Shown here in pieces: positions 1 to 4,633 of a stretch of DNA of 6,522 nucleotides (position 1 is its first letter; every line of letters starts with the position of its first letter). The notes beneath the pieces were generated by a model. It was not told where the DNA came from, did no database searches, and saw nothing but the letters and a program-made list of their open reading frames with translations. Where the stretch lies: positions 1-6,522 of the forward strand of contig JAJYTV010000107.1 of NCBI GenBank assembly GCA_021792885.1, given 5' to 3'. The position numbers were made by a program, and so were the translations under genes. The stretch comes from Bacillota bacterium. Lineage in GTDB: Bacteria; Bacillota; Sulfobacillia; JAJZYS01; JAJYTV01.

Positions 1-1252
1 CGATCTGGGTACCGGTGCCCGAGTACGCGGGATCGACCTCGCGCGCGCCGAGCATCACCTCATGCGGGGAGCCGTTGTAGTAGTAGCGGTCGATCGTGAC
101 GTCGGAGAACGGGAAGGTGAAGTACTGCCGGAAAGTCTGGAGCTGCGAGAAGACGAGCTGGAAGGCGTGCGGGTCCGCGAGGCGCACGTTCTGGATCGTC
201 GCCTGGTCGGCGCGGATCTGGGCCGCGGTGATCTGCGCGTTGCCCGGGTAGGCGACCGCCTGCACCGAAGAGAGCCCGAAGGCGGCGCGGGTGCCGGCAA
301 TGGTGTCGGCCATGTAGGGCCGCTCCCAGGTCTGCTGCGCGCGGCTGAGCTGGTTGCCGATCACGAGGGCGCCGATCGCCCCGCCCCCCACCCACAGCAC
401 GAGCGCCCCGAGCGTACCGCCGAGGAGTGCCCGCAGCGAGAGGGTCTGCCGCCGGCTGCCGAGGGTGAGCACGAGCAGCGCGCACAGGATCATGAGCGCG
501 GCGACGACCGCCTGCAGCGGCAGCGTCCAGTGCACGGCGAGGTAGTCTGCGCCCGCGACGATCGTCTGGTTGGTGGACTGGTTCACGACGCTGTCCTGCG
601 AGACCGCGAGGTAGCGCGAGAGCCAGACGATCACGCCGAGGAGCAGCACGAAGACCGCGGCCGGGCGGCGCAGCGCCTCGAGGTAGACGCCCTGGTCGTA
701 GCGGCGGCCGAGCAGCACGAGGCCGCGCGCGAGAAAGAGGAACACGACGACCGCCAGCACGGTGTCGGCCGCGGCGAAGAGCGCCGGCAGGCGGAAGACG
801 TAGAATCCGGCGTCCAGGTGGAAGAGAGGGTCCAGGCGGTGGAATGAGCCGCCCGTGAACGCCATGAGGTAGGTCTGCCAGCTGCCCGCGACCGCATCGC
901 CTGCGTAGACGCCGACGAGCAGCGCGATCAGCCAGGCGACCGGGCGAGACGTCAGCCAGGGCGCCTGCAGGAAGGGCGGGATGGGGCTGCCGTCCCCGAA
1001 CGAGACCCACGGCTTGCCGCGGCCTTCGAGCGCCCGCTGAAGCGGGCGCACGGCGAAGAACGAGATGAGCGCCGTGAGGGCGAAGGCGGCCACGAAGAGC
1101 AGCACGGGCACGCCGTGCAGCACCCAGAAGACGCTTGCGAAGTGCACGCTCTGGTACCAGATGAGCGAGAGTCCGAGCTTTGCGAAGAACGAGATGGCGC
1201 TGTAGGCGACGATGATGGCGGCGATGATCCAAAGGCGGGCGCGCAAGGACAC
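1..1252 (-). CDS. UPF0182 family multi-pass membrane protein (3' part beyond window)
   Basis: The 417 residues visible are the N-terminal part of a UPF0182 (COG1615) integral membrane protein of unknown function. Several hydrophobic segments are clear, roughly residues 7-30, 42-68, 105-122, 157-182, 198-213, 243-265 and 277-299. Family hallmarks follow: DPLFHLDAGFYVFRLP at 141-156, ERPYMADTIAGTRAAFGL at 310-327, and a soluble stretch with TIQNVRLADPHAFQ, QLQTFRQYF, DRYYYNG and HEVMLGAREVD (352-407). Known members are about 850-1000 residues, so more than half is missing past base 1, including the large extracytoplasmic region. The start is GTG at 1252; GGAGG at 1262-1266 lies 9 bases upstream, and no upstream in-frame start is better placed. 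It is the third gene of a minus-strand operon, 22 bases after the DUF2103-like gene. The family call is firm; its role is unknown. Confidence 0.92.
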   Translation of the reverse strand, partial: MSLRARLWIIAAIIVAYSAISFFAKLGLSLIWYQSVHFASVFWVLHGVPVLLFVAAFALTALISFFAVRPLQRALEGRGKPWVSFGDGSPIPPFLQAPWLTSRPVAWLIALLVGVYAGDAVAGSWQTYLMAFTGGSFHRLDPLFHLDAGFYVFRLPALFAAADTVLAVVVFLFLARGLVLLGRRYDQGVYLEALRRPAAVFVLLLGVIVWLSRYLAVSQDSVVNQSTNQTIVAGADYLAVHWTLPLQAVVAALMILCALLVLTLGSRRQTLSLRALLGGTLGALVLWVGGGAIGALVIGNQLSRAQQTWERPYMADTIAGTRAAFGLSSVQAVAYPGNAQITAAQIRADQATIQNVRLADPHAFQLVFSQLQTFRQYFTFPFSDVTIDRYYYNGSPHEVMLGAREVDPAYSGTGTQI

Positions 1253-1261
1253 GAAGAGATC

Positions 1262-1266
1262 CCTCC
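1262..1266 (-). promoter_or_regulatory. Ribosome binding site of the UPF0182 gene
   Basis: GGAGG on the minus strand sits 9 bases before the GTG at 1252, within the 22-base gap after the preceding stop codon (1275-1277). It fixes the GTG start and shows the gene can be translated independently within the operon mRNA. Confidence 0.7.
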
Positions 1267-1274
1267 CCCGCGCC

Positions 1275-1565
1275 CTACTCCGGGCGCTGCTGCGGCAGGT
1301 GTTCGCGGAGCCAGGCCTCCGTCTCGTCCGGTCGATCCGAGACGACGAAGACCTCCTGGGTCGAGCCCGTGTGCATCAGAAGCTTGAAGCCGGCCTCGGT
1401 GCGATACTGCAGCGTGCAGTAAAGGCCACGGGACGCATGCCCGGCCTTGATGCGCCCGGGGATCACGCGTGTGACCCCCGGCGCCTTCGCGATCTCCTCG
1501 AGCAGGGGCTTGCCCTGCGCGAGGATCGAGTGCTCCTTCTTCACCTTCTGCTGCCTGTAGCCCAC
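1275..1565 (-). CDS. DUF2103-like small protein (putative metal-binding)
   Basis: This 96-residue protein resembles the DUF2103 family, which databases describe as predicted metal-binding. The matching pattern is a His-Ser near the N-terminus (H12-S13), a helix with PLLEEIAKAPGVTRVIPGRI (20-39), a basic Gly-rich turn, then the strand pair LQYRTEAGFKLLMHTGSTQEVFVVS (52-76) and an acidic helix DRPDETEAWLREHL. Possible metal ligands are H12, H43, C50 and H65; which of them bind anything is inference. No signal peptide or membrane segment is seen, so it is probably cytoplasmic. I chose GTG at 1565, 10 bases after the cyclophilin stop, with AGGCGG 6 bases upstream. The reading frame stays open into the cyclophilin gene but that part looks non-native (Ser/Arg/Pro-rich). 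It is the middle gene of the operon. Family recall is from memory, so moderate confidence. Confidence 0.68.
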   Translation of the reverse strand: MGYRQQKVKKEHSILAQGKPLLEEIAKAPGVTRVIPGRIKAGHASRGLYCTLQYRTEAGFKLLMHTGSTQEVFVVSDRPDETEAWLREHLPQQRPE

Positions 1566-1575
1566 GGCGGACCGC

Positions 1576-2142
1576 CTAGGAGTCCGAGCCCGGCTGGGAC
1601 TCTTCGATGCGGACGGAGGAGATCTCAACCGGCTGCACCGGGCGGCTCATCTCCTGCATCCGCGGGTTGTACTCGACCTTGCCGGCGGCGATCTGCTCCA
1701 CGACCTCCATGCCTTCCATGACGCGGCCGAACTGGGTGTAGTTCGGGTAGCGGTTGAGGCCGGCGCTGTCCTGGCCCGTGCAGACGAAGAACTGGCTGCC
1801 GTTCGTGTTCGGGCCGGCGTTCGCCATCGCGACGATGCCGGGCCCGTACGGGACCTGGATCGGCAGCTCGTCGTTCCACTGGTAGCCCGGACCGCCGGTG
1901 CCGGTGTTCAGGGGGTCTCCCGTCTGGATGACGAAGGTCTTCAGGACGCGGAAGAAGGTGTCGCCATCGAAGAAGCCCTGCCGCGCCAGGAACACGAAGT
2001 TGTTCACGGCGACCGGGGACGCCTGTGCGAACAGCTCGACCGTGAATGCGCCGGCCGTCGTATCGATGACGGCACGGTAGCTCTTCTCTGGGTCGATCTC
2101 CATGGTCGGAGGCGTGCTCCAGCGAAGCTCGCGGCCGCTCAT
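1576..2142 (-). CDS. Cyclophilin-type peptidyl-prolyl cis-trans isomerase
   Basis: This 188-residue single-domain cyclophilin catalyses cis-trans isomerisation of Xaa-Pro bonds, assisting protein folding. With no signal peptide it should act in the cytoplasm. An N-terminal lead of RWSTPPTMEIDPEK is followed by the barrel: TTAGAFTVELF (28-38), FFDGDTFFRV (57-66) with the catalytic Arg65, F70, VIQTGDP with Gln73, GTGGPGY, VAMANAGPNTNGSQFF (104-119), and YTQFGRVMEGMEVVEQI (135-151). The common FHRV motif is FFRV here, and the loop that usually carries Trp and His (LDGKH) reads LNRYPNYTQFG. The start is ATG at 2142, which keeps the lead typical of related bacterial cyclophilins; ATG at 2103 is an alternative. 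Oddly, a perfect AGGAGG (2182-2187) lies about 39 bases upstream with no start codon behind it; only weak AAGG precedes 2142. First gene of the minus-strand operon. Confidence 0.93.
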   Translation of the reverse strand: MSGRELRWSTPPTMEIDPEKSYRAVIDTTAGAFTVELFAQASPVAVNNFVFLARQGFFDGDTFFRVLKTFVIQTGDPLNTGTGGPGYQWNDELPIQVPYGPGIVAMANAGPNTNGSQFFVCTGQDSAGLNRYPNYTQFGRVMEGMEVVEQIAAGKVEYNPRMQEMSRPVQPVEISSVRIEESQPGSDS

Positions 2143-2145
2143 GCG

Positions 2146-2249
2146 CCTTGGACGCGGCGTGTCTTGCTTACCGTGTCGGTTCCTCCTCTTCCGATCCTTG
2201 GACGTTCCCTGCGGTACAGCCCCTAGGGTACATCGCGCGGCGTCCAAGG
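2146..2249. repeat. Three copies of CCTTGGACG in the cyclophilin leader
   Basis: The 9-mer CCTTGGACG occurs on the plus strand at 2146-2154 and 2196-2204, exactly 50 bases apart, and inverted (CGTCCAAGG) at 2241-2249, 45 bases further on. The outer pair extends to a 14-base inverted repeat with one mismatch (2146-2159 against 2236-2249). All three lie between the transporter remnant and the cyclophilin ATG, the only place for a promoter of this operon. They could be regulator binding sites or RNA pairing arms. The 2241-2249 copy overlaps the foot of the terminator hairpin by two bases. The matches are read directly; a regulatory role is inference. Confidence 0.5.
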
Positions 2250-2283
2250 GAAAGGGCGACACCCGGGGGTGCCGCCCTTTCCC
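2248..2283 (-). terminator. Hairpin terminator after the transporter remnant
   Basis: GGGAAAGGGCG (2248-2258) pairs perfectly with CGCCCTTTCCC (2273-2283), an 11-base-pair stem. After one mismatch the pairing continues inside (CACC with GGTG) to a tight loop. It begins 14 bases after the TAG of the transporter remnant (2297-2299), the expected place for a minus-strand terminator. No long T-run follows (CCCTTGG only), which is common in GC-rich genomes; the symmetry could also work on the other strand. It separates the remnant from the cyclophilin operon. Confidence 0.6.
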
Positions 2284-2296
2284 GATGCTGCTGGAA

Positions 2297-2611
2297 CTAG
2301 TCGGTCGTGCCGGACGCCATCTCGATGCTGACGCCCTGTCCGGTCTCCCTGCCCCACAAGAGCCAGGCACCGGCCGCAAGCAGCCCGACCAGCCAGACGG
2401 CCCCGTTGAAGAGGAAGTAGCTGTTGATCGGAAGGCTGCCGGCGAAGTAGATGGCGGGAATGTAGAGGCCGATCGAGAGGAAGCGCGTGACGGCCGTCCA
2501 GGTGCCGCGCACCTCGGTCGGCCAGACCTCCGCCTTCACCGTGTCCTCCGTCAGGTAGCACAGGGAGTTGACGATCGCGAGCGCGGAGATGAAGAGCAGA
2601 AGAGCCGCATC
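2297..2611 (-). pseudogene. 3' remnant of a Major Facilitator Superfamily transporter
   Basis: About 104 codons encode the C-terminal end of an MFS transporter. A hydrophobic helix LLLFISALAIVNSLCYL comes first, then the loop signature EVWPTEVRGTWTA (a variant of the MFS sugar-porter type E-x-x-PTE-x-R-x-x motif), the helix FLSIGLYIPAIYFAG, and the last helix in FLFNGAVWLVGLLAAGAWLLW. It ends at TAG (2297-2299) followed by its own terminator. An intact MFS protein has about 400 residues and 12 helices, so roughly 300 residues are absent. Upstream the frame runs straight into the terminator of the dismutase gene (2621-2653) with no transporter-like sequence. No ATG is in frame. A GTG at 2539 has GGAGG a few bases ahead and would give an 80-residue product, but that GGAGG is part of the old coding sequence. 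Most likely a dead relic; a rearrangement or assembly join is the alternative. Confidence 0.75.
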
Positions 2612-2620
2612 TGGTGCACA

Positions 2621-2653
2621 AGGACGGCCCCAGGGCTTCCCCGGGGCCGTCCT
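2621..2653 (-). terminator. Hairpin terminator of the superoxide dismutase gene
   Basis: AGGACGGCCCC (2621-2631) pairs perfectly with GGGGCCGTCCT (2643-2653). Inside, after one mismatch, GGG pairs with CCC around a CTT loop. It starts 13 bases after the dismutase stop codon (TGA, 2667-2669). On the minus strand it is followed by only TT before GTGCAC, so it is a U-poor terminator like the one at 2248-2283. It insulates the dismutase transcript from the transporter remnant. Confidence 0.65.
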
Positions 2654-2666
2654 TTCGGCATCTGCG

Positions 2667-3263
2667 TCAGGCCTTGGCGCTCACGAAGCGGGCGGCGACG
2701 TCGTCCCAGTTGACGACGTTCCACCAGGCCTCGACGTAGGCCGGGCGCTTGTTCTGGTACTTGAGGTAGTACGCGTGCTCCCAGACGTCGAGGACGAGCA
2801 GCGGGCGCACGCCCCACTGCGTCAGGTTCTGGTGCTTCTCGGCGGTCAGCACCTCGAGCTGGCCAGCGTTCGGCTCCCAGACGAGCATCGCCCAGCCCGA
2901 GCCCTCGACGGCGCCGGCGGCGGCGGAGAACTGCTTCTTGAACCCTTCGTAGGAGCCGAAGTCCTTCTCGATCTGGCTGCGCAGAGCGCCGGTCGGCTCG
3001 CCGCCCTTCCCCGGGCCCATGTTCTGCCAGAAGATGCTGTGCAGGAAGTGGCCCGAACCGTGGAAGGCGGCTTCGCGCTCCCAGTGCTTGACGAGGCCGA
3101 AGTCCCCGCTCTGGCGGGCGGCGTCGAGCTGGTCGAGCGCCTTGTTCAGGCCGTCGACGTAGCTCTTGTGGTGCAGATCGTGGTGCAGGTGCATCGTCTG
3201 CTCGTCGATGTGGGGCTCCAGCGCGTCGTAGGCGTAGGGAAGCGGCGGCAGTTCGTAGCGCAA
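2667..3263 (-). CDS. Superoxide dismutase, Fe/Mn family (Mn-type residues)
   Basis: This 198-residue enzyme converts superoxide to oxygen and hydrogen peroxide. It matches the family along its full length: LPPLPYAYDALEPHID at the start, LHHDLHHKSYV (26-36), FHGSGHFLHSIFW (67-79), and DVWEHAYYLKYQNKRPAYVEAWWNVVNW (159-186; the two stretches are joined here by the metal-site loop). The four metal ligands are H27, H75, D159 and H163; Tyr35 is the gateway tyrosine. A Gly in GSGH and Gln145 in KHQN, with no FeSOD-type Gln in the HSIFW region, point to manganese or cambialistic use. No signal peptide, so cytoplasmic. The start is TTG at 3263, placed 10 bases after AAGGAGG; the upstream open frame reaches the promoter and lacks family character. 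It is monocistronic, with its own promoter and terminator, and divergent from the glycosyltransferase. Confidence 0.97.
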   Translation of the reverse strand: MRYELPPLPYAYDALEPHIDEQTMHLHHDLHHKSYVDGLNKALDQLDAARQSGDFGLVKHWEREAAFHGSGHFLHSIFWQNMGPGKGGEPTGALRSQIEKDFGSYEGFKKQFSAAAGAVEGSGWAMLVWEPNAGQLEVLTAEKHQNLTQWGVRPLLVLDVWEHAYYLKYQNKRPAYVEAWWNVVNWDDVAARFVSAKA

Positions 3264-3273
3264 GCGCGGATCT

Positions 3274-3280
3274 CCTCCTT
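3274..3280 (-). promoter_or_regulatory. Strong ribosome binding site deciding the TTG start
   Basis: AAGGAGG on the minus strand (extended to AAGGAGGAGA) lies 10 bases before the TTG at 3263. There is no ATG or GTG at a usable distance, and the residues directly after TTG (RYELPPLPY) are the normal dismutase N-terminus, so the near-consensus site probably compensates for the weak start codon. Confidence 0.8.
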
Positions 3281-3293
3281 GCGAAAGCGTTGG

Positions 3294-3326
3294 TTCGGAC
3301 TGGGACCGAAATCCACACACATTGTA
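3294..3326 (-). promoter_or_regulatory. Probable superoxide dismutase promoter -10 box and early leader dyad
   Basis: On the minus strand, TACAAT (3321-3326) is one base from the sigma-70 -10 consensus and would start transcription near 3313-3314, giving a leader of about 50 bases. No good -35 hexamer lies 16-18 bases upstream, so an activator or different sigma requirement is possible. Just after the predicted start is a short dyad, TTCGG-N7-CCGAA (3294-3310), a possible operator or small hairpin. The box is read directly; promoter function is inference. Confidence 0.42.
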
Positions 3327-3350
3327 GACCACCCAGGTCAGGAAAGGGAA

Positions 3351-3434
3351 GGTCCGCGACGCACTCCACCGTCGTGTGGAACGCAGTCAGTTCGCGAAGA
3401 CTAGCGTTCGTCGCAGGACCGTCTTTCATGAAAG
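3351..3434 (+). promoter_or_regulatory. Cluster of dyad symmetries in the glycosyltransferase leader
   Basis: Stem 1 pairs GGTCCGCGACG (3351-3361) with CGTCGCAGGACC (3409-3420), with one bulged A. Within it, CCAC (3366-3369) can pair with GTGG (3376-3379), and AACGCAGTC (3380-3388) with GACTAGCGTT (3399-3408), again with one bulged A. The last loop contains the 8-base palindrome TTCGCGAA. The 3' strands of stems 1 and 3 abut exactly, giving a possible three-way junction. Immediately after comes CTTTCATGAAAG (3423-3434), a perfect 12-base palindrome overlapping the AAAGGTGG ribosome binding site (3431-3438) of the gene starting at 3446. It could be a structured RNA leader controlling translation or a set of protein operators. 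I recognise no known riboswitch. No clear plus-strand promoter is visible upstream. Confidence 0.4.
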
Positions 3435-3445
3435 GTGGCTGTCGC

Positions 3446-4591
3446 ATGCGAATCGCCATGCTGCACTGGGCGTTCCCGCCCGTCGTCGGGGGCGTCGAGA
3501 CGCACCTCGAGGAACTGGGCGCCTCGCTCGCGCGGCGCGGACATGCGGTGCACGCGCTTGTGGGCGGGGATGCCGACGAGGACCCGCTGCAACATCGCGG
3601 CGTCGACGTGCAGCGCTCGACGCTGTTCCGCCCGGATCCGAGTGTGCCGGCCGCGCAACTGCGCGACGCGCTGCACCGCTTTCTCGACCGCGCCCGTCCG
3701 GATCTGCTGCACGCCCACAACATGCACTACTTCTCCGAGCGCCACGCCGATGCGCTGCGCGCGGTGAAGCAGGAACGCGGGCTCCCCGTCGTCCTGACGG
3801 CCCACAACGTCTGGCGGGACCGGCTCGGCCTCGCGTTCCTCCAATATGCCGACCTCTGGGACGCCGTCGTCGCCGTGAGCCACTACCTCGGCAATGCGCT
3901 CGTCGACCTCGGCTACCCGCGGGCGCGGGTGCAGGTCGTCCACCACGGCATCGACCCGGAACGCTGGACGAGCGCGCCCCCAGAGCCGGACGCGCCGCTG
4001 CGCATCTTCCATCCGGCGCGCCTCAGCCTCGACAAGGGAAGCCTCCTCGTGGTGCGCGCGCTGGACCGGGTGCGCCGCGTCCTGCCGGAGGCGAAGCTGC
4101 TGCTCGCCGGCACCGGCACGATCGTCGACTTCGAGTCGCGCCAGGCGAAGGAGGTCGCTGCGGTGCGCGAGGAGATCGCGCGCCTGGGCCTTGAGGACGC
4201 CGTCGAACTGCGGGCCATCCCCTGGGAGGAGATCCCCGGAGTCTTTGCGAGTTCGCGCGTCGTCGTCTACCCGTCCCGCTTCGACGAGCCGTTCGGCATC
4301 GCCGCCCTCGAGGGCATGGCCTCGTCCCGGCCGGTCGTGGTGAGCGCCGTCGGCGGCATGCCGGAGTTCGTGCGCGACGGCGTCGACGGCTTCGTCGTGC
4401 GGCCGGACGATGACGAGCAGCTCGCCGAGCGCATCGCGCTCCTGCTCGGCAATCCCGTCTTGGCCCGCAGGCTGGGCGCCGCAGCGCGCCAGCGCGCGGT
4501 GCGGCGCTTCCACATGCGCCAGATGGTCGAGTCGGTGCTCACGCTCTACCAGTCGATGCTGCAGCGCGCGGCTGTCCCCGCGCGCTTCTAG
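3446..4591 (+). CDS. Glycosyltransferase family 4 (GT-B fold)
   Basis: A complete 381-residue retaining GT-B glycosyltransferase that should move a sugar from a nucleotide-sugar donor to an unidentified acceptor, probably at the cytoplasmic face of the membrane. The N-terminal acceptor domain opens with MRIAMLHWAFPPVVGGVETH (Gly-rich loop at 15-16), with HAHNMHYF at 89-96 and VVAVSHYLGNAL near 141-152. The linker HHGIDPERW (166-174) leads to the donor domain: HPARLSLDKGS (189-199, Lys197), LLLAGTG (218-224), and PSRFDEPFGIAALEGM (276-291) containing the E-x7-E pair Glu281/Glu289, followed by RPVVVSAVGGMPE. It has no signal peptide or membrane segment. ATG at 3446 has AAAGGTGG 7 bases upstream; the in-frame ATG at 3428 has no ribosome binding site. 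The opening differs from typical actinobacterial GlgA, so glycogen synthase is unlikely. It is alone on its strand and convergent with the debranching enzyme. Confidence 0.9.
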   Translation: MRIAMLHWAFPPVVGGVETHLEELGASLARRGHAVHALVGGDADEDPLQHRGVDVQRSTLFRPDPSVPAAQLRDALHRFLDRARPDLLHAHNMHYFSERHADALRAVKQERGLPVVLTAHNVWRDRLGLAFLQYADLWDAVVAVSHYLGNALVDLGYPRARVQVVHHGIDPERWTSAPPEPDAPLRIFHPARLSLDKGSLLVVRALDRVRRVLPEAKLLLAGTGTIVDFESRQAKEVAAVREEIARLGLEDAVELRAIPWEEIPGVFASSRVVVYPSRFDEPFGIAALEGMASSRPVVVSAVGGMPEFVRDGVDGFVVRPDDDEQLAERIALLLGNPVLARRLGAAARQRAVRRFHMRQMVESVLTLYQSMLQRAAVPARF

Positions 4592-4601
4592 AGAGGCGGG
4601 A

Positions 4602-4633
4602 GAGCGCACCGGGCCGTAGTGTCCCAGGCGCTC
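4602..4633. terminator. Possible bidirectional terminator between convergent genes
   Basis: In the 40-base gap between the glycosyltransferase stop (4589-4591) and the debranching enzyme stop (4632-4634), GAGCGC (4602-4607) pairs with GCGCTC (4628-4633). GGG (4611-4613) pairs with CCC (4623-4625) inside it, across a small asymmetric internal loop. There is no T-run on either side and the stem overlaps the debranching enzyme stop codon by two bases, so it is a weak candidate supported mainly by position. Confidence 0.35.

Noticed and set aside
62..847. A 261-codon plus-strand open frame opposite the UPF0182 gene.
   Set aside because: Charged low-complexity composition (Glu/Arg/Asp) with no recognisable domain; the opposite strand matches UPF0182 throughout.
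2221..2228. CCCTAGGG palindrome in the cyclophilin leader, considered as an operator.
   Set aside because: Eight-base palindromes are expected many times in a window of this size; nothing else supports it.
2143..2379. N-terminal extension of the cyclophilin frame up to 2379.
   Set aside because: It runs through the terminator hairpin and leader and reads as Arg/Pro-rich non-native sequence; no ribosome binding site supports an upstream start.
2568..3404. A 278-codon plus-strand open frame opposite the dismutase.
   Set aside because: It crosses the terminator, the whole dismutase gene and the divergent control region, and has no family resemblance.
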